Made by a program: the position numbers and the translations under genes. DNA of 64,000 bases, from NCBI GenBank assembly GCA_029961685.1, contig JARWKL010000004.1, forward strand, positions 29,455,610 through 29,519,609, read 5' to 3'. The notes beneath the pieces are model-generated. The model worked only from the letters and a program-made list of their open reading frames with translations. It did no database searches and was not told the origin of the DNA. The stretch comes from Aristolochia californica. Its lineage: Eukaryota > Streptophyta > Magnoliopsida > Piperales > Aristolochiaceae. Positions 14,206-23,279 of this stretch are shown piece after piece (within the stretch, counting starts at the first letter, position 1; each line of letters begins with the position of its first letter).

Positions 14206-15528
14206 AACTCAAGTTTTGATTTAAGAAAAAAGTATACATCTAAAATGAAAATGCACAATGCACAAATGTAGAGAGAGATAATTCCAAAAAGTCTCTGTAA
14301 TTTTAGGGATTGTAAATTCTTTTCAGTTTTTATATATCAGGTTTTGTAATCATCGGGAAAAGGGGGAGGCAAGGGATTTTTAACTGAATGTTGACTCCCA
14401 ATCCATAAGTTTTTCCTTACAAAAATATAGCCAGTTACGAATGATAAATCACTTTAGAATCATCTATGATAGTTAGGTCAGCTTTTTGTAAATGGACAAA
14501 ATAATGGCTTGTTTGACTCTGGTAAATATCCCACCGCACGATCACTTGAGAATTTAATGGTATTCTCTTTAAAAGGTTTGGATCCATAGGTCATTTTCAT
14601 CTGTAACATGTTTCAAGCATGCAAATCCATTTTTTAAAACATGTGTAGAAAAATCTCTTTCTAATAAAATTCCAAGCAATTAGGGTTAAACTAGTGGAAT
14701 TTCCCTAACTTGGATAACTAAACTTTTGTGTTCATTTGTGGTGTGTAAATAAATTTTCTTTACTTACATTTGTTATTGCTTTATATTCTTTCCATACATT
14801 AACTCTTAAATTTTCATTTTGTTGTGATCTATTTTTGCCTTTTATCTCTTTTTTTGTTGACGAAATAAACAGAAAGTGAAAATTCAAGTTTCGATTTATG
14901 AAAAAAGTATACATCTAAAATGGAAATGCACAATGTACAAATGTAGAGAGAGATAATTCCAAAAAGTCTCTGTAATTTTAGGGATTGTAAACTCTTTTTA
15001 GTTTTTATATATCAGTTCTTGTAATCATCGAGAAAAGGGGGAGGTAGGGGATTTTTAACTGAATGTTGTCTCCCAATCCATAAGTTTTTCCTTACAAAAA
15101 TATAACCCGTTACGCATGATAAATCACTTTAGAATCATCTATGATCGTTAGGTCAGCTTTTTGTAAATGGACAAACTAATGGCTTGTTTGACTCGGGTAA
15201 ATATCCCACCGCACGATCACCTGAGAATTTAATGTTATTCTCTTTAAAAGGTTTGGATGCATTGGTCATTTTCATCTGTAACATGTTTCAAGCATGCAAA
15301 TCCAATTTTTAAAACATGTGTAGAAAAATCTCTTTCTAAACTAGTGGAATTTCCCTAACTTGGATAACTAAACTTTTGTGTTCATTTGTGGTGTATAAAT
15401 AAATTTTCTTTACTTACATTTATTATTGCTTTAAATTCTTTCCATACATAAACTCTTAAATTTTCATTTTGTTGTGATCTATTTACCTTTTACATCTTTT
15501 TTTCCCTAGGAGATAAAGGGAGAGTGCA
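14206..15528 (+). repeat. Recently duplicated neighbouring monomers
   Basis: The copies at 14206-14880 and 14881-15528 share rare variants. These include AGTCTCTGTAATTTTAGGG, TGTAATCATCG, ACTGAATGTTG, AAGTTTTTCC, CACTTTAGAATC, AAATGGACAAA, CACGATCAC, TTTTCATCTGTAAC and CCCTAACTTGGATAACTAAAC. They are clearly closer to each other than to surrounding copies. The second has lost about 26 bp near 15339 (TTTCTAAACTAG). This fits a single-monomer duplication by unequal exchange. Confidence 0.8.
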
Positions 15529-17446
15529 AATTCAAGTTTTGATTTAAGATAAAAAGGATACATCTAAAATGAAAATGTACAATGCACAGATGGTGGGAGA
15601 GATAATTCCAAAAAGTGTCTGTAATTTTTAAGGATTGTAAACTCTTTTCTATTTTTATATATCATGTTTTGCAATTGTCGGGGAACGAGGGAGGATGGGG
15701 ATTTTAACTGAGTGTTGACTTCCAATCCTTAAGTCATTGGTTAAAAAAATTTAGCCCAATACACATGATAAATCACTTTACAATCATTTGTGATTGTTAG
15801 GTCAACTTTTTGTAAATGGGCAAAATAATAGCTGGTTTGACTCAGGTAAATATCTCACCGCATGTTCACTCGAGAATTTAATGTTATTCTCTTTAAAAGG
15901 TTTGGATCCATAGGTCATTTGCATCTCTTACATATTTCAAGCATGCATATCCATTTTTTAAAACACGTGTAGAAAAATATCTTTCTTATAAAATTCCAAG
16001 CTATTAGGGTTGAACTAGTGGAATTTCCCAAACTTGGATAACAAAAATTTTGTGTTCATTTGTGGTATGTGAATAAATTTTATTTACTTACTTTTTTTAT
16101 TGCTTTTAAATTATTTGCAAATATAAACTCTAAAATTTTCATTTTATAGTTATTTATTTGCTTTTTATATCTTTTTTTTTATGAGATGAAGCGAAAGTGA
16201 AAACTCTAGTTTGGATTTAAGAAAAAAGTATACTTCAAAAATGGAAATGCATAATGCAAAAAAGTAGAGAGAGATAATTCCACAAAGTGTCTGAAATTTT
16301 TAGGGATTGTAAACTCTTTTTAGTTTTTATTTATCAGGTTTTTCAATGGTCGAGAAAAGGGAGAGGCGGAGGATTTTTAATTGAGTATTGACTCCCAATC
16401 CGTAAGTCATTCATTATAAAAATATAGCCTGTTACACATGATAAATCAGTTTACAATCATATATTATCGTTAGGTCAAATTTTTGTGTATGGGTAAAATA
16501 ATGGCTTTTTTTATTCTGGTAAATATCCCATCGCACGTTAACTTGAGATTTTAATGTAATTCTCTTGAAAAGGTTTGGATCCATAGGTCATTTGCATCTT
16601 TAACATGGTTGAAGCATGCATATCAATTTTTTAAAACATGTGTAGAAAAATCTCTTTCTTATAAAATTTCAAGCTATTAGGGTTGAACTAGTGGAATTTC
16701 CCAAACTTGGATAACAAAACTTTTGAGTTCATTTGTGGTGTGTCATTAAATTTTATTTACTTACATTTGTTATTGCTTTTAAATTCCTTCAATACATAAA
16801 CTCTGAAATTTTCATATTGTTGTGATCTATTTGCTTTTTATCTCTTTATTTGTTTACGAGATGAAGGGAAAGTGAAAACTCAATTTTTGATTCAAGAAAA
16901 AAGTATACATCTAAAATGGAAATTAACAATGCACAAATGTAGAGAGAGATAATTCCAAAAGGTGTCTGTAATTTTTAGGGATTGTAAACTCTTTTTAGTT
17001 TTTATATATCAGGTTCTACAATCGTCGGGAAAAGAGGGAGGCAGGTGATTTTTAACTTAGTTTTGACTCCCAATCCATAAGTCATTCCTTACAAAAATAT
17101 ATCCCATTACGCATGATAAATCACTTTACAATCATCTATGACTGTTAGGTCAACTTTTTGTAAAAGGCAAAATAATGGCTTGTTTGATTCGGGTAAATAT
17201 CTCACAACATGTTCATTTGAGAATTTAATGTTATTGTCTTTAAAAGGTTTGGATCCATAGGTCACTTGCATCTATAACATGTTTCTAGCATGCATATCCA
17301 ATTTTTAAAACATGCGTAGAATAATCTCTTTCTTATAAAATTCTGAGTACTTGTGGAATTTCCCAAACTTGGGTAACAAAACTTTTGTGTTCATTTGTGG
17401 TGTGTGAAGAAATTTTCTTTACTTACACTTGTTATTGCTTTAAATT

Positions 17447-17451
17447 CTTTA
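17447..17451. repeat. Target-site duplication, left copy (CTTTA)
   Basis: These are the five bases immediately outside the left LTR. The unoccupied satellite sequence is ATTCTTTCCATAC, so CTTTC was the target and this copy has one substitution at its last base. The partner is at 23275-23279. Confidence 0.8.
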
Positions 17452-17842
17452 TGTAGAATTTAGGATCTCATGAAAGGAACTTTAGATCAACAAGAAAGAA
17501 GAAGAAGAAGAAGAGAGAAGGAGAAGAGAAGAAGAAGAACATGGAAGGAGAGAGTTTGGATTATGGGAGAAGAGGGTTGCATCGAGAAGAAAAATTGGGG
17601 CTGGACGAATTTGTGGAAAGAGAGGAGAGTGCTTCAATGCCCTACCTCTTAGCCAATGCCTTTATTTATAGTTTTACAATGCCCTTTGGGCTACAACTTG
17701 ATAAAACAAAAGACATAAAAGGAACACATATTTACACTTCTATGCCATCTTTATGGAAAGTTCCATATTTTACACATATGCCACTCCTTTGACGTGTGGG
17801 CTTCTTGTCTTGAGCTTGTGGGTTTGAGCCCATATTCCATCA
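17452..17842 (-). repeat. 3' LTR of the copia element (391 bp)
   Basis: This is the partner of 22866-23274, with TG and CA ends in window orientation (TGTAGAATTT to TTCCATCA). Differences from the 5' LTR are scattered substitutions plus the shorter AAG tract near 17498-17515. It is preceded, in element direction, by the polypurine tract. Small open frames across the AAG tract (such as 17470-17652, rich in Arg, Lys and Glu) are low-complexity artefacts. Confidence 0.95.
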
Positions 17843-17852
17843 CTCCCCCTCA
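17843..17852 (-). other. Polypurine tract
   Basis: On the minus strand it reads TGAGGGGGAG immediately before the 3' LTR. This purine run is the plus-strand primer site left by RNase H. Its position next to the left LTR confirms the minus orientation of the element. Confidence 0.92.
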
Positions 17853-17865
17853 AGCTGGAGGAGAA

Positions 17866-18422
17866 AAGACATCATAAATACCCAGCTTGCCACATATAAA
17901 CGATAGGATTTTAAATGAAACGGGTTTAGTGAGAATATCAGCTACTTGCTGTTGAGATGACATATGTTTTGAGAGAGATTATTCCGGCTTGAAACTTCTC
18001 CCGTATAAAATGAAAATCCACCTCAATATGTTTAGTTATTTCATGAAAAACTGGATTTGAAGTGATATGAATGGCTGCTTGATTATCACAATGCAGATTC
18101 ATGGACCCCTTTTTATAAAAACCTAGTTCGGTAAGAATCCTGGCCCATAAAAGTTCACTAACGGTATGGGCCATAGCTTTGTATTCTGCTTCGGCGCTAG
18201 ATCTTGCAACCACATTTTTCTTCTTACTTTCCATGTAACCAAGTTTCCCCCAACCAGAGTACAAAATCCTGATGTAGATTTTCTATCATCAGGAGATCCA
18301 GCCCAATCTGCATCTGAGAAGCCTTCTATGTTGAAGTGCCCTTGTTTTTTATACAGCAATCCTCTTCCTGGAGCTCCTTTTAGATAACGTAATATTCTCT
18401 CTAAAGCCTGCCAGTGGGTAAT
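17866..18422 (-). pseudogene. RNase H remnant and polyprotein end
   Basis: After a stop near 18430 the frame continues with LERILRYLKGAPGRGLLY and SDADWAGSPDDRKSTSGFC (first catalytic Asp). A one-base shift near 18235 leads to SKKKNVVARSSAEAEYKAMA (catalytic Glu), LHCDNQAAIHI and ITKHIEVDFHFIREK. A last shift near 17960 leads to QQVADILTKPV and KLGIYD, the normal C-terminus of copia polyproteins, which ends just before the polypurine tract. RNase H would remove template RNA. Active-site residues remain, but there is no continuous frame. Confidence 0.93.
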
Positions 18423-19380
18423 TTATGGTTTGTGCATGAATTGACTCACCACACTTACAACATATGATATGTCTGGCCTAGTTACCATGAGGTAAATCAG
18501 TTTTCCCACAAGTCTTTGATATTTGCTAATTTCAATATCTTCTTCATTTGTGGCACATAATTTTACATTTGTATCCATAGGTGTGTCAACTGGTCTACAA
18601 CCCTTCATTCCTATTTCTTCAAGGAGATCCAAGATATATTTCCTTTATGACAATATTATCCCATGTTTGGATTGAAGAACTTCTATACCATAAAAATATT
18701 TAAGCATACCAAGGTCTTTAGTCTTAAATTCCTGACATATCATCTGCTTCACCTCTTGTATGGTCAAAGCATCATCACGGGTTAAGATAATATCATCCAC
18801 GTATACGTCAATAATATTTTCCGTTTGATCGTATCTTTATAATATACGGAACGATCAACTAAGCACCGAATAAAACCAAACCGCAGGAGTGTTTGATTAA
18901 ATTTATCAAACCAAGCCCGAGGGGACTGCTTAAGCCCATATAAAGACTTTTTTAACTGGCATACTGACTCCCCCTCAACCACATAACCAGGTGGTTGAGC
19001 CATATAAATTTCCTCACCGATATCACCATTTAAAAAAGAATTTTTAACATCCAACTAATAGACGGGCCATTAGAAGTTAGCATCAATAGATAAGATGATG
19101 CGTACCGAATTAAATTTTTCAATAGGAGAGAAGGTCTCCTCATAATCTATCCCATAGCACTGTGTATAGCCCTTAACAACCAGTCGAGCTTTAAGACGAG
19201 CAACAGATCCATCCGAATTATGTTTCACCAAAAAAACCCATCGACAACCAACCGGTCTTTTACCTTTTGGGAGTGATGTTAAGTACTAGGTTTGGTTTTT
19301 GTATAAGGTGTGCATTTCTTCATCCATAGCCTCCTTCCATCCTGGATGTCTCAAGGCCTCCTGATACGACTGTGGAACGG
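18423..19380 (-). pseudogene. Reverse transcriptase remnant (RVT_2 type)
   Basis: The first frame carries [61 protein letters not shown] (first catalytic Asp) and KKSLYGLKQSPRAWFDKFN. It has TAG stops at 19286-19288 (a Trp position in the family) and 19055-19057 (Gln in the family). Near 18820 the frame shifts. The next frame holds YVDD (18792-18803), KDLGMLKYFYGIEVLQS, a TAA at 18645-18647, RPVDTPMDTN and YQRLVGKLIYLMVTRPDISY. All fit copia reverse transcriptase, and the YVDD box is intact. The broken frames rule out activity. Confidence 0.95.
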
Positions 19381-19620
19381 AAGTAGAAGAAAGGGACACA
19401 AGAAATTGAAAACACTCAGAAGACAAGCAATGGTGAGACATAAAATTTGAGAGAGGATTCGAAGTAGTACAGGAGCGACGTTCTTTTCTAAAGAAATAGG
19501 CCGAGTATCAAATTCAGGCCCATACATAGGAGGAGAAGGACTTACCTTTGGTGGATCTGACAACTCCATAGGTGAAGGTACGGCCGGTGCATCAGGGGAT
19601 GGTTCCACTTCAAGATTGAA
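19346..19620 (-). pseudogene. Integrase to reverse transcriptase linker
   Basis: This is a Pro/Ser-rich stretch (MELSDPPKVSPSPPMYGPEF and similar) with no catalytic motif. It matches the low-conservation spacer that copia polyproteins have between integrase and reverse transcriptase. It leads into YQEALRHPGWKEAMDEEM, the conserved beginning of the copia reverse transcriptase domain. Confidence 0.65.
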
Positions 19621-20522
19621 TCACACAAGTGGACAAGGAGTAGTAGAAGGACGAGTCCATCCTGGAGGAGCATCATGGGAGGAGTAGAAGGAGGTGTCCT
19701 CAAAGAAAATCATATCCCTAGAGATAAACATCCTCCAAAGGGTAGGATTGTAAGAGACATAACATTTTTGGGTGCGAGAGTACCCCAAAAAAATGCACCT
19801 CATAGACCGAGGATCAAGTTTATTTTTATGTGGGAATGTAACATGAACAAAACACGTACATCCAAACACTTTCAAAGGAAGAGAAAAAGGATCTTCACCA
19901 TTAAATAACACAGAGTAAGGAGTTTTATGATGAAGGACTAATGAAGGTAACCTATTAATTAGAAAGCATGTTGAGGCCAGTAGAAATAGGGTACCTTCAA
20001 GTAGTAGAGGAGGCCCCGAGCAACTTCAAGAAGATAATGATTCTTTCCTTCAGCAACACCATTTTTTTTAGGAGTATAGGCACATGATGTTTGATGAATA
20101 AGCCCATTACTCTCACAAAATGATTTGAAGTCATGAGACATGTTTTCCTTAGCATTATCAGACCTAAGGGTTTGAATTTTCTTCCCAAATTGTGTCAAGA
20201 CCATAGCATAAAAATTTTTAAACAAAGGAAGAATTTCATAACACTCTTTAAATAGATATAACCAAGTCACTTGAGTAAACTCATCAACAAATATGACAAA
20301 ATATTTAACTTGGGAAATATTTGAGACACATAAAGGGCCCCATACATCAAAATGTATTAGCTCAAATGGAGTAGTACTTGTAATTGTAAGATGAGGAGAA
20401 TATGTACTCCTGGCATGTTTACTTAATTGACAAACCTCACAACTGGAATTAGAAAGTCCTTTTAAAGATGGAACAGAAGAACAAAGTGAAGGGGTAGACG
20501 GATGACCAAGTCAATTGTGCCA
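19621..20522 (-). pseudogene. Integrase remnant (zinc domain, DDE core, C-terminus)
   Basis: The frame starting at 20522 has WHN-stop-LGHPS, the pre-integrase motif with a TGA at 20511-20513 where the family has Arg. CEVC completes the HHCC zinc domain. The DDE core follows: first Asp in HFDVWGP (codon 20346-20348), second in TLRSDNAKE, then Glu in NGVAEGKNH exactly 35 residues later (D-x35-E). All three catalytic residues survive. Near 19970 a frameshift moves the protein to the frame ending at 19621, which carries PLKVFGCTCFVHV and KLDPRSMRCIFLGYS, the usual integrase C-terminal block. The enzyme would insert the cDNA. It cannot be made from this copy. Confidence 0.93.
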
Positions 20523-20534
20523 AGTTGGGCCTCA

Positions 20535-21009
20535 GATGTGGTGGACGATAATGCAGCTAATGGTGGAAGAGTGAAGTAGTACAAACCCCCCTTTTCATGG
20601 CTGCCACCAATCACCCACTTGGTAGTGAGATCCTGAAAGACACAAGAAGACGGTGAGAAGGTGATAGAGCAATTTAATCATTTGGTCAATTGACTAACCG
20701 AGAGAAAATTTAAAGGAAATTGAGGAACAAACAAAACATCTTGATGGGGAATAGATGAAGTAAGAGAGGAGGAACCTTTGCCAAGGACCTTCGTTTGGGT
20801 ACCATCAGCAATAGTAACGAATTTATGAGGATAACAAGGAGATAGGACTGCACCAAGTGTTTGTTACCTGATAGATGTTCGGAGGCCCCGAAGTCTATGA
20901 TCCATGAGGAAGAGGAAGAAGAGGAAGAAGAGGAAGAAAGCATACCTGAGGCAATAGTAGTGGTAGCAGTAGATGATGAGGGAATAGATGATTCCATGAA
21001 GGACTTCAT
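20535..21009 (-). pseudogene. Retropepsin-type protease remnant
   Basis: After a serine run (11 Ser, encoded by the GAA/GGA-rich tract near 20908-20945) comes SWIIDFGASEHLSGN, the plant copia protease start. The family motif is D-S-G-A. Here the serine is phenylalanine, which would be expected to spoil the active site. Shortly afterwards (near 20860) a one-base shift moves the recognisable sequence to another frame (IADGTQTKVLGKGSSS, then VLFVPQFPLNFLSVSQLTK, ending in a TGA). Another shift occurs before the integrase start near 20525. The protease would process the polyprotein. This copy is dead. Confidence 0.85.
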
Positions 21010-21969
21010 TTTCTAAAATGCAGCAAAGTCCTCAGCCGTAAGAGTCACATTTTCGGATGGTGATTCAACCTTATCATCATTTTTCTCAAAGTTAACCGAG
21101 ACTGGGTTAGCTGTGGCCCAATCTGGCTTGCCATGAAGTTTCCAGCATGATGCCACAAGGTGGTTCTAATGGCCACAATAAGTGCAAAGTTGAGGCTCAG
21201 TACGGAAAGAATTCTGACCCGTTCTACCACCTGTATTTTCAGCCCCTCTCATAGTTCGACCCTCTCTCATATTTCTGCCCCGTCCTCGGGATGAGGAAGA
21301 TGTTCCCCCATTTCCAGAGAACATCGCCGATGGAGCGTCAATAGGAGAAGGAGGGGATGGATCTGGTATCCGAAGTAACGTAGAACTAATATCATCGAAG
21401 GATGGAAGAGCAGAAGAACTTAGAATCTGAGTTTTTGCCACCTCAAGGTATGCTTTAATATTCGATAAGCAAATGGCTGCTGCCAAAGCTTCTCTTTGTC
21501 ATTCTTGAATGGTAATATCAGTGAAATATGTCTGAGCTAGTTTCCATTCTTGAAGAAGACCTCAAAACCATGCCAAAAATTCATGAATATTATCTCCATG
21601 TTTCATATGCAGCATGTTTTGTAAGACATCATATATTTTTTGTAATGAAGCAGTGCTTGAGTAAAGCTTGGCACAAGTGTCCCATATGTTCTTGGTAGTT
21701 TCCAAGTGGACCACATTGTTGGCCACCTACTCTCCCATGCTATTAATGAGCCAACTTATCACCATGTTATCATCCTTAACCCACTTATGGTAGGACGCAT
21801 TTTCTTCATCAATCAGAGGAGGAAAGCTAACAACGTGGCTCAAGAGGTCACGAGTAATAAGAACCCTCTGAACCAATTTTGACCAGCTCATGTAATTGGA
21901 GAGACCTCTAAGTGGAATTGTAGTAATATGAAGTATATCACTCTTACTACTATTGTATCCAATCTCCAT
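21010..21969 (-). pseudogene. gag (nucleocapsid) remnant with CCHC knuckle
   Basis: The ATG at 21967-21969 opens a frame with the plant copia gag start, including LRGLSNYMSWSKLVQRVLI and, further on, LETTKNIWDTCAKLYSS. The frame is continuous to the protease but is cut by stops at 21727-21729 (TAG), 21562-21564 (TGA), 21499-21501 (TGA), 21166-21168 (TAG) and a TAG near 21014. A CCHC zinc knuckle (C-x2-C-x4-H-x4-C) lies at about 21138-21180, with the fourth stop inside it. Gag would form the particle and bind the RNA. The Gly/Arg-rich stretch before the knuckle (about 21240-21300, GRGRNMREGR) is typical. No intact product is possible. Confidence 0.88.
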
Positions 21970-22855
21970 GATGAGGTAAGTAAAATATGGAGGTCAAGGG
22001 AAAAGGCCTTCTTCAAAGAACAATTACTCAATGTAATTTGAAGAACCCGTAGACCAAATCAGTCACCAACAAATGAGAACAAGACCAATTTCTTTCACGA
22101 GGGCAAGCACCAAATTATCAAGAAATTTGTGCCTTTAGAAAGTGATAATAACAACCACCCATCACTCAACTTCTCTTGTATTCATAAGAACAAAGAGAAA
22201 AAAGTATAGGCAACCGATTAGACCTTAATCCAAACTCCAACACAAACGAGCAATAAAAAAAAATTTAGAGAAGATTTAATGGCAAACCACTTGGAAGAGA
22301 TTTATCTTCAGCTCATGGGAGACTTCAATATAAACAAAAATTAAATTGTTGAAGTTAAAAAAAATAGAACTGCAAAGGGTAAATGATTGCTGGAATTTCA
22401 TCAAACATATAATGGGCATCCAACAACATAACACAAACCCATGAACAACCTTAAGTAGGGGAAGATACAGCAACATGTGCTGGAATTCTACCTCAAATGA
22501 GATGGATCCAAATTACATAAAGGAAATTGAATTTCACCCATCAATCTTAATAAGATGCAAACAGCAAATGATCTTGATCACTCTTGTAATTGATTTACAA
22601 GGAGTCAAGATTATAACATCAATTTAGTCATAGAAATAAATATTTACAACATATGAAGATTTATCTTGACTTGATGTGACTCAAAATTCAAGAAGTAAAG
22701 AAAAATAGTAAAAAGGAGTATGTTAATAAGAAAATGAAACAAAAAAAACGTAAATAAGAAGAGCATAAACTTATCTCTTCATGACTGAACTCCTTTTACA
22801 ACTTCTTGAACAAATTTCATAATAACTCCATGAAGAGAGATCCTAAACTCCTTAT
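21970..22855 (-). other. Untranslated leader of the copia element
   Basis: About 886 bp lies between the primer-binding site and the gag start. No convincing protein is seen in it; the one open frame, 22276-22476 on the minus strand, resembles no family I know. The region is A-rich on the plus strand and probably held the packaging and dimerisation signals of the RNA, which cannot be located by reading. Confidence 0.6.
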
Positions 22856-22865
22856 TCTGATACCA
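22856..22865 (-). other. Primer-binding site, initiator tRNA-Met type
   Basis: On the minus strand this reads TGGTATCAGA, directly adjoining the CA end of the 5' LTR. It is complementary to the 3' end of plant initiator tRNA-Met, the primer used by most plant copia elements for minus-strand DNA synthesis. Confidence 0.92.
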
Positions 22866-23274
22866 TGTAGAATTTAGGATCTCATGAAAGGAACTTTAGA
22901 TCAAAAAGAAAGAAGAAGAAGAAGAAGAAGAAGAAGAAGAAGAAGAGAGAAGGAGAAGAGAAGAAGAAGAACATGGAAGGAGAGAGTTTGGATTAAGGGA
23001 GAAGAGGGTTGCATCAAAAAGAAAAATGAGGGCTGGACGAATTTTTGGAAAGAGAGGAGAGTGCTTCAATGCCCTACCTCTTAGCCAATGTCTTTATTTA
23101 TAGTTTTAAAATGCCCTTAGGGCTACAACTTGATAAAACAAAAGACATAAAAGGAACACATATTTACACTTCTATGCTATCTTTATGGAAAGTACCATAT
23201 TTTACACATATGCCACTCCTTTGATGTGTGAGCTTCTTGTCTTGAGCTTGTGGGCTTGAGCCCATCTTCCAACA
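22866..23274 (-). repeat. 5' LTR of the copia element (409 bp)
   Basis: In the element's direction it begins TGTTGGAAGATGGG and ends TTCTACA. It differs from the other LTR at about 17 aligned positions and is 18 bp longer, because the AAG microsatellite (about 22908-22945 on the plus strand) has six more triplets. It contains a TATA-like box at 23091-23103 and is followed directly by the primer-binding site. It would have supplied the promoter. Confidence 0.95.
23091..23103 (-). promoter_or_regulatory. TATA-like box in the 5' LTR
   Basis: On the minus strand this reads CTATAAATAAAGA, close to the plant TATA consensus. The equivalent site in the 3' LTR is near 17659-17671. It is a plausible core promoter for the element's genomic RNA. 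The transcription start itself cannot be placed. Confidence 0.55.
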
Positions 23275-23279
23275 CTTTC
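23275..23279. repeat. Target-site duplication, right copy (CTTTC)
   Basis: These are the five bases immediately outside the right LTR, identical to the satellite consensus at that point. A 5-bp duplication is the usual product of copia integrases. Confidence 0.8.

Larger units (their letters stand above)
1..17446 (+). repeat. Tandem satellite array, left block, about 675-bp monomer
   Basis: This block is head-to-tail copies of one AT-rich unit. The landmark AACTCAAGTTTTGATTTA or a close variant recurs at 1, 683, 1358, 2035, 2622, 3299, 3873, 4549, 5226, 5660, 6334, 7010, 7686, 8365, 9041, 9684, 10358, 11030, 12315, 12859, 13531, 14206, 14881, 15529, 16202 and 16877; a further copy near 11690 has lost it. 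Undamaged spacing is 672-682 bp and the shorter intervals are internal deletions. Other blocks found in nearly every copy are GGATCCATAGGTCATTTGCA, CAAGCATGCATATCC, a G-rich segment and GACTCCCAATCCATAAGTCA. No gene interrupts it. The sequence starts mid-monomer, so the array extends left of the window. The satellite family is not one I can name. Strand is arbitrary. Confidence 0.97.
17452..23274 (-). mobile_element. Degenerate Ty1/copia LTR retrotransposon, full length (5823 bp)
   Basis: The element reads right to left. It is bounded by near-identical LTRs (17452-17842 and 22866-23274) that begin TG and end CA. It is flanked by CTTTA (17447-17451) and CTTTC (23275-23279), which are 5-bp target repeats with one change. 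A primer-binding site abuts the right LTR and a polypurine tract abuts the left LTR. On the minus strand the domain order is gag with a CCHC knuckle, protease, integrase, reverse transcriptase, RNase H. Integrase ahead of reverse transcriptase identifies copia rather than gypsy. All domains carry stops or frameshifts, so it is non-autonomous. The flanking satellite remains in phase (575 + 89 bp = 664 bp for the interrupted monomer), so insertion caused no loss. I do not assign a lineage. Confidence 0.97.

Noticed and set aside
1..17446. Regular repeats considered as a CRISPR array.
   Set aside because: The repeat unit is about 675 bp with no unique spacers, the DNA is plant, and no cas gene is present.
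17470..17792. Overlapping plus-strand frames rich in Arg, Lys and Glu.
   Set aside because: They translate the AAG microsatellite of the LTR on the strand opposite to the element, so they are low-complexity artefacts.
19675..19908. Plus-strand frame of 77 codons, and a similar one at 18166-18387.
   Set aside because: They lie antisense to clear integrase and RNase H sequence on the minus strand.
22866..23274. Right LTR read as a solo LTR of another insertion.
   Set aside because: The primer-binding site directly adjoins it, it pairs with the left LTR, and the outer bases form a matching target repeat.
17452..23274. Gypsy superfamily or an endogenous pararetrovirus.
   Set aside because: Integrase precedes reverse transcriptase, the motifs are copia type, and there are LTRs with a polypurine tract and no movement or coat protein.
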